Assembly: GCA_028023455.1 (NCBI GenBank)
Contig: JAQFVV010000022.1
Span: forward strand, 10,619,100-10,683,099
Reading direction: 5' to 3'
Source: Epiperipatus broadwayi
Taxonomy: Eukaryota > Onychophora > Udeonychophora > Euonychophora > Peripatidae
Length of the DNA: 64,000 bases
Of the stretch, positions 23,210 to 33,904 are shown one piece after another. Numbering within the stretch: position 1 is the first letter of the stretch; the number at the start of each line of letters is the position of its first letter. The translations under genes were made by a program, and so were the position numbers. The notes beneath the pieces are model-generated. The model worked only from the letters and a program-made list of their open reading frames with translations. It was not told the DNA's origin and ran no database searches.

Positions 23210-24610
23210 ACAAACATCTACAAATTATTTTTATTTCTTTTCTTGCAGTTTCGACTGCCCAGCAGTCTTCATCAGAGCTACAAAATATTTAAATGTGTAT
23301 GTTATATTATAATCATATCTAAACATACATAATTCAAAATTTAATTACAATTGTACAAAATATTACATATACTTTTTAATTTTATTTATCTTCAGTTTAT
23401 ATTTTATTGTTTTATTTAATTCTCATAATGTATCATTTTACCTTAAATTCTTTTATGCCCTTTTATATACAACTTATATTTAACGTCTAATTTATTATTA
23501 TTGTGTATTTTATTATATTAGTAAAATTTTTACATCTAAATTTGTTTAATTTTTTTATTATTAGAATAGCAAATCATATTTATACTATCTTTTTTGATTT
23601 TTTGTGATGTTTATTGTATTTAATCTATATATCCTTTTTAATCAGTTTTCAATTTTTTATTTTTTTATTTATTATGTCAAATATATCTTTTTTTATTTAT
23701 TATGTTAAAATTTATTATTTCATTAAATTTTCTATCTAATTTATTAATAATCTTATTTATATTTCTTGCTAAGTTATTATTATACGTTTTTATTTCTGTA
23801 TATTTAATTTTGTTTTCAATTAAATCTTTTTTATTTTTATCATCTTTTATTATATTTTCTTTTAATTTTTATATAATCTTTATTGGGTATTTTAAAATTT
23901 AATTATTATTAAATTCATTTTGTTTTGTTTTTTATTCTTCTGAATTTGAATAATAAATTTTGTTGTATGCACTCTAGAAATTATGCTGTTAATTTTGTAT
24001 TTTGTATCTACGATAGAATATTAATTACTTTGTTATTATCTATTTATATTTTTATATATTACTGTTTTTATATTACATTTACCATCAATATAAGATTTAA
24101 TAAACAATATATCTAAATATTCTAATTTATTTTCTTTTTTCTATTGTGAACTTTATATTTTCTATATGTAAATATTACTTAATACCCTACTTAATGTTTC
24201 TCCCATTAATAATCCTTCTATTTATCTATAGTATTCCTTATTATATTCAAATGTTATTTTTTTATAGCTTAGTTCCATTATTTCTACTAATTATTTTATT
24301 GGTATTCTTATATCTTTATTTTTATCTTTTATGTATTCGATTATTCCAACTCTATAGTTTTTTCCACAGTAATATTAGTATACATTGATATAACATTCAT
24401 TTTAACAAATGTTAAATTGTAGTTATTATATTTCTTAACTGTATTATTAATTTCTTAATATTAATGTAATATTATTTTTAACGTAAGAATCTTTTATTAT
24501 ATTAATATATTTTTGAAATATTATTTGCTAACCATTTAGAAATATTTATTACAGTATAAATATGCACCATTAATAGTGGTTCTTAATGGGTAATCTTTTT
24601 TATATTTTTG
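23210..24610 (-). mobile_element. Penelope-like element, minus-strand copy
   Basis: Reverse complement of 24380-24605 matches 25620-25805, and reverse complement of 24060-24165 matches 26140-26260. In this orientation the pieces read as a Penelope-like reverse transcriptase (ENIKFTIE..ENKLEYLDILFIKSYIDGK). The 3' side carries a hammerhead-like motif (23248-23275). It forms a head-to-head pair with the + copy at 25616-27500. Frames are broken and extremely AT-rich. Confidence 0.7.
23248..23275 (-). ncRNA. Hammerhead-like motif at the Penelope 3' side
   Basis: On the minus strand: CTGATGA, one extra A, a perfect 6-bp hairpin (GACTGC, loop TGG, GCAGTC) and GAAAC. These are the two conserved hammerhead core boxes around stem II. 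No convincing GUH cleavage triplet with stems I and III follows (the next bases are TGCAAG), so it is probably inactive or only hammerhead-like. Penelope-like elements are known to carry hammerhead motifs in their terminal repeats. Confidence 0.5.
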
Positions 24611-24744
24611 GTGCTCCATAAAGATAAAAATTAAATATATATATATACAACAACAACAAAAGGATCTTAATTTAAAAAATATAAAAATGTCTGATTTGAT
24701 ACAAAATATTTATAATAAGAGTTTAATTGATCAAATTACATTTT

Positions 24745-25560
24745 CAGATATAATATAATCTGTTTTTGATATAGTGCGCATACATATGTAATATTATAAA
24801 TGAATAACTTCTCAAAGCATGCACTTTAAAATCTCTGTGCACTCTTCCCATGAGCATCAACTTTAAAAGCATAAGTTTACTCTTATGCTTAGAGTTTATA
24901 TCTATATAAACCAGTCTTTGCTCATCATGCTTAAATGGGGGCTTCAATCTATTGCATGCCTGAATTATCATTTATTGATCTTTGTATCTCTCTCTTGTGG
25001 TAGATCTAATAGATTTGTACAATTCAATTGATAAATTATAACTCAGGCACCCAATAGATTGAAAACCTGATTTAAACATGGTGAGCAGAGACTGATTTAT
25101 GTAGATATAAACTCTAAGCATACATGTGCACTTATGCTTATTAAGTTAATGCTCACAGGAGAATGCACAGAGATTTTAATAGTGTATGCTCTGAGGAGTT
25201 AGTTACTTCTTATTTATAATATTTCATAAGTATGCACACTATATAAGAAACAGATTATATTACAGTAAATTCTAAATTCACTTTGTATTTAATTTCAGAT
25301 GGTCAAAAATAAGATTGTATCTTTTTTCTGTGGTAGATGTAATAGATTTGTATAATTCAATTGATAAATTAAAACTCGGCACCCAATAGATTTAAACCCT
25401 GATTTAAGCACTGAGAGCAAAGACTGGTTTATATAGATATAAACTCTAAACATAAGCATAAACTTATGCTTTTAAAGTTGATGCTCATCAGAGAGTGTAC
25501 AGAGATTTTAAAGACATGTTCTGATGAGTTATGCTTTATTTATAATATTTTCAGATATTG
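24745..25560. repeat. Triplicated arm between two Penelope-like copies
   Basis: Three copies of a 220-285 bp unit: 24745-24963 inverted, 24981-25265 and 25314-25560 direct. Shared blocks are CACCCAATAGATT, GATATAAACTCTAA, TTGATGCTCA and CACAGAGATTTTAA. Read outward, one arm precedes the minus-strand Penelope copy and two precede the plus-strand copy. They may be the terminal repeats (pLTRs) of the element. The direct period is about 333 bp. Confidence 0.65.
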
Positions 25561-25615
25561 TAACTAAAGCTTGTATAACAGCAAAGGTTTATTAAGAATC
25601 AAAAATATATAAAGA

Positions 25616-27500
25616 AAAGTTGACATTAAGACCCATTATTAGTAGTAGAAATTAACACTTTAATAAGATTTCTAAATGGTTAGCAAATAATATTTTTAAT
25701 AACATTAAAAATAATAAAGAATTAATATTAGAAATTAATAATACCGTTTAAAAATATAATAATTACAATTTAATATTTGTTAAAATGGATGTTATATCAT
25801 TATATACTTTTATCAACATAGAAAAAAACTATAAAATTGGAAGTAATCAAATATATAAAAATAAAGATATAAGAATACCAATAAAACCATCAATAGAAAT
25901 AATGAAACCAAAAAGATAATATTTGAATTTATTAAGGAATATTATAAGCATAAAGAAGGGTTATTAATGGGAAATGCATTAAATAGAGGTATTAAGTAAT
26001 ATATACATGGATGAATTAGAAGAAAAAAATGTTGAAAATACAAATGCACCATTTGTTATGAAAAAATAAATAGATGATTATTTATTAAATTGTAATAAAA
26101 GCCAAATGCAAATAGATAATTTTATAAAAAAGTAAAAAAATTTGATGAAAATATAAAGTTCACAATAGAAACAGAAAAAGAAAATAAATTAGTATATTTA
26201 GATATATTGTATATTAAATCTTATATTAATGATAAATATAATACAGAAATTTTTATATATTAAATGTAATATAGATAATAGTATGACTAATAATTAATAT
26301 TCTAACATAGACAAAAAATATAAAATTAATAATATAATTTTTTGAGTGTGTGCAGCCAAATTTCATTGCTCTCATTCAAAAGAGTAAAAAAATAAATGAA
26401 TTTAATAATTACATTAAAAAATAATAAATCAATAAAGATAATAAAAAAATAATAGGAAACAAAATTAAATATATAAGAGTGAAAACACATAATAATAACA
26501 TAGCAAGAATATAAATAATATTATCAAGAAGTTAAATAGAAAATTCAATAAAATAATAAATTTTAAAGTAATATTTGAATACAAGTATAATCTATAGGGG
26601 AATTGAACACAGACTTTCAAACCCTTTAGCTATCCATTCTATTTTATACAACAGATACACTTGACCTCACACATGTGAAAAAGGTAAATCATCTCCAATA
26701 TACATATTTTGTGCTAAACCAGCACTTATCAGTTGGTCAAGATCATCATCTACCACATATATGTAATCAGTGTTCAGTTTATATTAAGATAGCAACTCTT
26801 CAAACTTTAATGGATAGGCTTCAATCTACTCCATCCTCCAACTCTTTAACCATCCATATTATTGAAAATCTGATGATGAAGTGTCCAAATCCCTTATTGG
26901 GCATGACAGTAATATTAACATCAACAGAGGTTTGGGCATTCCATCATCAGATTTTCAATGGTATAGATGGCTAAAGAGAAAGAGGATGGAGTAGATTGAA
27001 CCCTGTCCATTAAAGTTTGAAGATTTGCTATTTTAATATAAACTGAGCACTGATTATATGTGTGTGTGGAAGATGATGATCTGGACCAACTGATAAATGC
27101 TGTTTCTGCATGAAATAAGTATATTGGAGATCATTTATTTTTCTCACATGTGTATGGTCATGTGTATCAATTGTATGAGATAAAACGAGCTTGAAAGTCT
27201 GTGTTCAAATCCTCTATAATTAAATTTTAAAGTAATAAATAATATATATATACTTCACATATTATATAATAAATGTATAAAAAATTATAATAAAAGCAAT
27301 GAAAATTACATAAATGTGGTATATGAAATTAAGTGTAAAAAAAGTCAGATATTACAAGTAATTAATTACATAAGTGAAACAAAAAATTCATTTAATGCAA
27401 GATTCAAACATCATAAATGGGATAAAAGATAATCTATATACATGTATTTTATAGAATATAACTTTTAAAAAGTATAAAAATGATATGCTATACTAATAAT
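25616..27500 (+). mobile_element. Penelope-like element, plus-strand copy (RT and GIY-YIG)
   Basis: Scattered frames give, in order: WLANN, FVKMDVISLYTNI-like, KEGLLMGNAL (the QGLPMGSPLSP position), NIYMDELEE, a YIDD-type active site near 26065-26075, ENIKFTIETEKENKLVYLDI, and, after a nested foldback element (26595-27218), NVVYEIKCKK and YISETKNSFNARFKHHKWD near 27312-27420, the GIY-YIG endonuclease. Stops abound. LINE copy C begins about 130 bp downstream and may have cut off the end. Confidence 0.75.
26595..27218. mobile_element. Foldback MITE, family F copy 1
   Basis: Imperfect palindrome of about 620 bp. Left end TAGGGGAATTGAACACAGAC, right end GTCTGTGTTCAAATCCTCTA. Interior arms (CCAGCACTTATCAGTTGGTC against GACCAACTGATAAATGCTG) remain complementary almost to the centre near 26900. 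TA at both termini suggests a Tc1/mariner-type MITE. It interrupts the plus-strand Penelope copy. A second copy is at 47717-48398 and a relative at 33905-34443. Confidence 0.7.
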
Positions 27501-27632
27501 AAAAAAGAAAAATTAAAGAAGTTATGTTAATTTTAAAAAATTAACCCAAATTTACAAAAAAATTTAAGTTACTTATTATAATGAAAATAAATTAAAAATG
27601 AAATAAGTAAAAGAAAGTATTAGTTATAAAAG

Positions 27633-28616
27633 ATAAATATAGAGGGAAGGAATACAAATGTATATGATGGACAATACACATGGTCTAGGAATAATGTATT
27701 TCACACAATAGATTATGTATTGGTAGAGAAAGAGGGAATGAATAAAATACGAAAAATTAAGGTGTTTGATAATGAAGAGAGAGTGTGTAATAGTGATCAT
27801 AACTTTATTGTAATAGAAATGGTTAGTAATGTGATGGAGGATAGAAATAAAGGTAGAAATAATAGTGAAAGATGTGGATGGAGAGTGAATGATAAGAATA
27901 AGTTGGAAGAATATAAAATAAAAGTTGAAGAAACCATGGAGCAGTTGTTTGGGGATGAGTATAAGGACTGGTGTAGTGAAGTAGAAAAAGTGGCAAATAG
28001 GGTTTTAGTTGAGAATATGAAGAAGAATAAAAGTAATAAAAAAATGAGAGTTAGTAAAAGTGTAAAAGAGAGGAAAAAAGCATGCAGAGAATATAAGTGT
28101 GCTATTAAGAATAAAGAAAGTGAAAATGATATTAATGCTAAATGGGGAAAGTACTTAGAAAAGAAGAAGCTAGCTAAAATGGATAATTATAGAGAGAGGA
28201 TGAAGTTAAATAATAAATTGTTGGAGGATATTAATAAAAGTGGAAGAGATGGGAGTAAAAAATGTTGGAATTACATTAAAAGGAGAAATGTAGGGGAAAG
28301 AGAGATAGTATTAATAGATGATGAGGGAATAGAATGTAGCTCTAGAGGCAAGCTAGAGAAAATCTTAAATAGATATGTAATGGATATAGAAAAGATGTTA
28401 GATGTGAAGGAATTAGTGATAGAAAACATGAAAGCAGTTAGTAGTGGGAATATTAGGTTCACAAAAAATGAATTGAATGAGGCAGGAAAGAGATTGAAAA
28501 GTGGAAAGGCGAGACGTTTAGATGGATGGGCAGCAGAGATGGTAATGAATTTAGGGCATAGAGCAAAAGCAAAGTTATTATCATGTTTTAATAAGAAAGT
28601 TATTATCATGTTTTAA
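27633..28616 (+). pseudogene. LINE copy C: endonuclease end and linker
   Basis: Reads GQYTWSRNN, TIDYVLVEKEG and NSDHNFIVIE (27660-27820), the C-terminal APE endonuclease motifs ending in SDH. A lysine-rich linker with NKSGRDGSKKCWNYIKRRN and KLKSGKA-like residues follows. It ends just past a 25-bp tandem duplication (28571-28595, 28596-28620) that shifts the frame by one. The counterpart in copy B lacks the duplication. Confidence 0.8.
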
Positions 28617-28620
28617 TAAG

Positions 28621-29253
28621 ATGGCACAGAAGACAGTTTTTCCGGGTAGTTGGAGTAATACAAGAATAAGATTATTATTTAAAGGAAAGGGTAAGGATCA
28701 TAGAAAGTTAAATAATTATAGACCAATAGCGGTAACATCAGTTTTATATAAAGTTTTCGCATATATGGTAGCTGGAAGAATTGTAAAATGGATGGAAGAG
28801 AATAATGTAGTGGGGGAAATGCAAGGAGGTTTTAGGTCAGATAGGCGTATAGGAGATAGTTTGTTTGTAGTTACACAACTTATGGAGATGAGTAGGAATT
28901 CAGGTAGATCATTATATATGAGTTTTATAGATATAGAGAAAGCATATGATAGAGTAAATAGAAATAGATTATGGGTAAGATTAGCCAATTTGGGAATGGA
29001 TGAAGCTTTAGTAAATATTATTAAGAAATTATATGAAAATAATTATTATACTTACCAATTAGGGGATATAGAATCAGTTCAAGTTAAAAATGGAGTGGGA
29101 TTAAGGCAAGGATGCCCTATGTCACCGATTTTGTTTTTGTTGTTTTTGAGTGAAATGGAAAAAGCAATAAAAAGACTAGGAAGAGGGGTAGAGATACCAT
29201 TAATAGGTGGCAAAGGAGTCTATACTTTGTCAGGTCTTTTTTTTTGCAGATGA
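28621..29253 (+). pseudogene. LINE copy C: reverse transcriptase fingers and palm
   Basis: 210 codons: GKGKDHRKLNNYRPIAVTSV, GFRSDRRIGD, FIDIEKAYDRV, GLRQGCPMSPILF. It continues in frame into LSGL and is then thrown off by a 9-T run (29236-29244) directly before the FADD box. Confidence 0.85.
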
Positions 29254-30475
29254 TATCTTTTTATGTGCAGAAAGAAGAGAAGATATGGATATTATGTTGA
29301 GGACATGTGCAAGGGTGGGTAAAGAGATGGGGATTAAATTTAGTGAAGAAAAATCAAATATAATGATGGTTAATACTGGGGAAAGAGAGGATGTAGTTTT
29401 TTTATTGGGGGATATAAAGTTAAGTGTGGTGGATAGATATAAGTATTTGGGAATCATCTTATGTAATCAGGAAAATTGCTTGGTTGAATGGGAGAAAAAA
29501 TTGGTAAATGAAGCAAAGAAAAGAAAAGGTTTGGTAAAGAAACTAACAGTATTTTCATATAATAAATATGATGTAGCTAGAATTGTATGGAAGGGAGTTG
29601 CAGTAGCAGGGTTAACATATGGTAATGATGCATTATGTGTTAGTAAAAGGATTTTAGATTATTTAGAGAAAGTACAAAGGGAAGTAGGAAGACATGCATT
29701 AGATGCAGAGATGTGGACAGCAAAGGAGGCAATTCAAGGAGAAATGGGATGGTCAAGTTTCTATATGAGAGATGCAAAAAGTAAAATGAAAATGTTTGGT
29801 AGGTTGCAGTTTATGGATAGTAAAAGAATAGCCAAAATAGTGTTTAATTGGGTTATGAGTAAAGGGCAGGTAACAAGATGGATGAGAAAGGTAATGCGGT
29901 ATGCAAAAGATTTGGATAAAGAATTTATATCAGTATATTTGTATAAAAGGTGGGATGATTGTGTTAGGAGGATTGTTGAGTGTTATAGTGGTAAGGAATG
30001 GGATAAAAGAATAGAAGCATTAATAAAAAATAGGGAGTTGGAGAGATGGAGAAGTAGTATGGAGGGTAAGAAGAGTTTAAATATATATAGAAGTAAACGG
30101 AATATTGGAAGCGAGTTAATTTATGATAATAGTAAGGAAAGTAGTTTATTGTTTAAGGCTCGAACGGGATCTTTAGCAACAAGAGAGTATACATGTAAAT
30201 GGAAAACTATGGGTGATTTAGCGTGCAAATTGTGTAAGGAAGGTATAGAAAATATTAGGCATCTGTTGATTGAATGTAAATGCTTGAAAGCAGAAAGGGT
30301 ACAGATAATGAAGTTATGGGAGAATAGGTATGAACAAAGTGACAATACAGAAAGTGAGTTAGTAGTTTTTATGCTGGGTTTGCGAAAAGATAAAGGGGAT
30401 TTAGATTTAAAGGCCATAGAGTTGACAAAGATTATGTTGTGGAAATGGGATGGGGCAGAATATGGGAAGACTTAG
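29207..30475 (+). pseudogene. LINE copy C: FADD box to C-terminal Cys-His domain
   Basis: 422 codons without a stop. FFADDIFLCAERRED holds the two catalytic aspartates. YKYLGIILCNQ, VAVAGLTYGNDALCVSKR and MGWSSFYMRDAKSK follow, then CKLCKEGIENIRHLLIEC, the CX2C...HX4C motif seen at the end of ORF2 in this LINE group. Replicates the element by target-primed reverse transcription when intact; here it is separated from its first half by the T-run frameshift. Confidence 0.85.
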
Positions 30476-30655
30476 AGTGGGGAATGGAAAATAAAGTGGC
30501 TAACAGGTTTATCTGGGCATAGTTGCTGAGATATTCTTGACTTCGTTTAAGGAGAAGCCAAATACATCACATCACATCACAACAAATAAAAAAAAATATA
30601 TATAATTGTAAAAATAGTATTTAATATAAATTACATATAAAAGTCAGTGCTGATT

Positions 30656-30818
30656 TAGACTGCATTCACTGCCATTTTGAATTCCAGGGACCACTTAAAA
30701 CATCGCTGTCCCATCCAAGTGATAAATAATATGAATAATCCACACAGGAATTTTTTAGATGTGTCAGCAGTGTTTTTGGGCTGTCCTTAGAATTCCAAAT
30801 GATGGTGAGTGCAGTCTA
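30656..30818. mobile_element. MITE with TA-flanked terminal inverted repeats
   Basis: Left TAGACTGCATTCACTGCCAT, right ATGGTGAGTGCAGTCTA: terminal repeats of about 30 bp with several mismatches, including GAATTC on both arms. TA at both ends suggests a Tc1/mariner-type non-autonomous element. A partial second copy (GTGTCAGCAGTGGTTTTGGG to ACACACTCTAAATA) is at 31459-31527. Confidence 0.6.
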
Positions 30819-30876
30819 AATACTAAAAGCTTATAACTGCTAAAATATGAATTTTATTACAATAATGACAGCATGA

Positions 30877-30991
30877 AGTCAATCGTTGTTTGCCGAGAAG
30901 TCATCGCAGCTGCCTTGCAAGCAAGTAGTTGGTTCAGACGGTTGTGGGTTCATGTCCCGGCCGATGCTATGACATATGAAAAAGAAAAAAA
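30877..30991 (+). mobile_element. tRNA-derived SINE with poly(A) tail, copy 2
   Basis: Same family as 21552-21661 (GCCTTGCAAGCAAGTAGTTGG, CCCGGCCGATGCTATGACAT). It is flanked by a perfect 13-bp duplication AATGACAGCATGA (30864-30876 and 30992-31004), the mark of LINE-mediated insertion. The A box is damaged (TTTGCCGAGAAG). Confidence 0.85.
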
Positions 30992-31004
30992 AATGACAGC
31001 ATGA

Positions 31005-31871
31005 GGCACCAAAGTATGCAAGGAGGGGGAAGGATGTTTTCAATGACACAAAGTATCATCCAAAAAATGCAGAAGTATGATCTAACCAAGCTTATAATTT
31101 TGAAATACCAAAAGCTTATAACTTCTAAAGTATGAATTTTATTACAATATATGCCTATAACCACATGTTGAAATAAAGCATATTCATTTTATAATTAATC
31201 GGAATTTTTCTTACCAGAAAGAAACTGTGATGTTGCATGCTTCCTTTGTTACATGTTGTTAGAAAAAAAAATGGACATAAGAAAAAATAGCATTGTTCAC
31301 ATCTGATCATCTGACATGGATATCAAATACACTTGATCACATGAGGTCCTTACAAAATTTGTGCTTTAATTTTTTAATTATTGTTGTAAATTGCAACTTT
31401 GTAGTGAATGATAATATTGCGATCACATGTGGATTATTTGATGTCATGTATTGCATGGATGTGTCAGCAGTGGTTTTGGGCAGTCCCTAATTAGAATTCA
31501 AAATGACCATGAACACACTCTAAATAGTACCTAAAAGTGTAACAGAATTTGATTTAAAATAATATAGATATTAAGTAAAACAATAAAACAAATTTAAAAT
31601 GAATATAGTTATAAAGATATTTGTAATATTTTGCGCAATTGTAATTAATATATGAATTATATATATTTAATTATAGTGTATAGTTTCTATGTAGTCATGT
31701 GTATTTAAATATTTTATCGCTCTGATGAATATTACTGGGCAACCAAAACTATAGAAAAAGAAATATAATTATTTGTACAAACAATATGTTTACATTAAAT
31801 TAAGTGTAAAAGAAAGAAGTTATTAATTATATTTGTTAATAATCAATGCTTCAAGCTAAAAGAATGAATAT

Positions 31872-31905
<34 letters not shown>

Positions 31906-31954
31906 TTTATAATAATAATAGGAGAAAGAAGAGAAGTATCAGAATTTTTTTATC
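31005..31954. other. AT-rich intron with (AAT)n and a partial MITE
   Basis: Contains the half-MITE at 31459-31527 and an (AAT)n microsatellite at about 31870-31920. The short frames are unsupported. Confidence 0.6.
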
Positions 31955-32054
31955 ATTAAGAGTTTATATATAGAAATGGAATAATTTAAATGTTTGTAAA
32001 TTGTGTAATGAAAGTGTAGAAAATATGAAGCATTTGTTAATAGAATGTAAACCC

Positions 32055-32497
32055 ACACTTATATAACATTTGTAGTACAAGCTTATTCACTTAAGTCACA
32101 TGATGTATGACTTGATTTCCTTGCAATTATAGTTTTGCTCTTGGGCCTTTGGAGATTTTATATTGAAAGCTAATAATATATGGTGAATCTGAACTTAGTT
32201 CAGTCCCATATGGCTACTTAGGTTAGATAGATGGATTTGGAGACATATGGATATCTGAAAATTTCAGATTTTCTACTTAATAGTTAACTATTACATAAAT
32301 GCTGGGCTTGACCTGATATTTTTAAATCAAATGCCTGCATATACTAGTGCCTCATTGACGACAGCTAGAAGCTAGAAACCGGTATGAGAATAGGGATATT
32401 CAGAAAAGCTTGTTAAGAGCTCTTGGCATGCTCATTATATAACATTTGTATTACAAGGTTATTAAATTAAGTCATGTGATGTATGCCTTGATTTCCT
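32055..32497 (+). mobile_element. Hammerhead-bearing tandem element (retrozyme-like)
   Basis: 443 bp inserted in a LINE fragment between TGTAAACCC (32046-32054) and TGCAAATCC (32498-32506), a 9-bp duplication with two differences. A block beginning TATATAACATTTGTA at 32060 recurs at 32436, so the insert is one ~376-bp unit plus about 62 bp of a second. The unit contains a degenerate type I hammerhead ribozyme (32343-32402). No coding region, poly(A) or terminal inverted repeat is seen. This is the organisation reported for animal retrozymes. Confidence 0.65.
32343..32402 (+). ncRNA. Type I hammerhead ribozyme, degenerate copy
   Basis: Core 1 reads TTGACGA (32355-32361), so C3 is changed to U. 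Stem II is AGCT/AGCT around AGA with a mismatched closing pair. GAAAC follows, then a minimal stem III (loop CG) and the cleavage triplet GTA (32382-32384). Stem I pairs CTCA with TGAG. The layout equals that of the intact copy at 58651-58709. Loss of C3 should abolish activity. Confidence 0.65.
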
Positions 32498-32839
32498 TGC
32501 AAATCCAAGCAAAAAATTGCAAATGATGATGTTATGGGAAAAATAAATATTGACAAAATGATTATACAGAAAATGTTTTTAGTTTTTATGTTATTGTCAT
32601 TGATAAAAGAGGTGTCATGTTGCATCACATCCTATTGCTCTTGGAAGATGTTATGAAGTTTTAAAATAAAATAATTTATTTAAATAATTATTTTTATAGA
32701 ATAATTTATTTAATTGATCACTTTTACAAAATAATTTTATTAACACCAAAAATTTTGCATGAAAAAGAATCTAAATAATTAATATTTTAGAAGTAATAGA
32801 CAAATATAAGTGAAAGAATAATGAACAAATAGAAATATA

Positions 32840-33575
32840 ATTCAAAAATTTTCAGCAGATATAGGATAATAGTATAGGTTGAGATAAATATACAATGTAC
32901 TAGAGAATAAAATAAAAGATTAGGAAATTTGGTGATTAATCAAGAGAAATTGCTGTAGAATTTAAATGTATTTAGTAAAACTTACTAATATGGTATCAAA
33001 ACAAGATCATTTTTAAAGTTTAAAATATTTAGGATAATATTAGAGAAGTGAATTATTTTTAAGGTGAGAACAGAAAGTCTAGGAAGAAGAAAATGTATAA
33101 GTTTTTTTATAAGTACAGATTGAACATCTAATATTAGTTAAGTTAGAGGAATAATAGATATGTTTTAGCTCCTTATTTATGAATTTGAGACTTGGATACT
33201 TAACAGAAGAATAATTCACGGACTTCAGACAATGAAGTATAAAGAGATGTATGATAAGAATAATAAAACATTAAAAATGAATTACATGGTGAGACAACAG
33301 AAAGATATTACTGATATCATTGAAATAATTAAGAAACTGAAATGGAACAGGGCTGAATAGATTATTAAAAGAAATGATAAGAGATGGACAGTTGAAGCCT
33401 TAAACTAGATCTCAAAAGATTATTGTGAAAGACCTAGAATGGGATCACACATGAAATGGATTGATGACATATGAATGTTTGCTGGTGTATTCTGACGAAG
33501 AGAATTTAGAGATTGGTTTAACTTGGAGAAACCTTCATCTTGTAGGAGATTAATAGTAGTTGAAAATGCTGATGA
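32840..33575 (+). mobile_element. RTE-type LINE remnant, copy 3
   Basis: From about 33170 it matches the RTE 3' part (TATTTATGAATTTGAGACTTGGATACTTAACAG without restoring a frame; later GACCTAGAATGGGAT and GGATTGATGACAT). It lacks the SPIN-like MITE and so shows the undisturbed site GACTTCAGAC. The first 300 bp are reverse-transcriptase-like (LGNLVINQEK, KIFRIILEK) but too decayed to place. Confidence 0.65.
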
Positions 33576-33904
33576 TGAAATTAGAAAATAAAAGATAAAA
33601 TTATGGATATTTTGAGGAAAAATAATTGTTTCTTTTTGGAATCAGAAGAAATGGAGAAATTTTAGCAGGAAAAAACAAAATAATATTCTTGATAAGTAAA
33701 GTAAAAAGAATAGGCATGATTAAGAATTTATAGAAATTTACATTATATATAAACCGGTAATAATTAACACATGTTATACATGACTTCAGACAAAGTGTAT
33801 CTACTTTTCATCATATCATTTGATGGTAGTTAATCATATCAATATTTTTTATTAATCACCCATTAGACTAGAGATTATCCAATAATGAATAATATTTAGG
33901 TAAT
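33576..33904. other. AT-rich intron, nothing recognised
   Basis: Short AT-rich spacer between an RTE remnant and a foldback element. Confidence 0.6.

Larger units (their letters stand above)
27633..30575 (+). mobile_element. LINE copy C, best preserved (APE end to 3' tail)
   Basis: 5'-truncated APE-type LINE of the I/Jockey/R1-like group. It starts inside the endonuclease, carries a whole reverse transcriptase and C-terminal domain in three overlapping frames, and ends with GTTTAAGGAGAAGCC and a (CATCA)n tail instead of poly(A). The only major lesions are a 25-bp tandem duplication (28571-28620) and one extra T at 29236-29244. Copies A and B share its sequence closely. Confidence 0.85.
31955..32600 (+). 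mobile_element. LINE fragment E, split by the hammerhead element
   Basis: 31975-32052 reads NVCKLCNESVENMKHLLIEC, the C-terminal Cys-His motif of the LINE A-C family. From 32507 to about 32590 the family sequence continues (ATGATGATGTTATGGG, GATTATACAGAAAATG, TTTTTAGTTTTTATG), matching 30300-30375 of copy C. The insert at 32055-32497 lies between them. Confidence 0.7.

Noticed and set aside
23702-24388. Three adjacent hydrophobic frames on the + strand
   Set aside because: They are antisense to the AT-rich minus-strand Penelope-like copy; the residues reflect composition.
25505-25535. CTGATGAG in the third Penelope arm as a hammerhead core
   Set aside because: No GAAA box or stem II follows within a plausible distance; CTCATCAG nearby makes only a simple inverted repeat.
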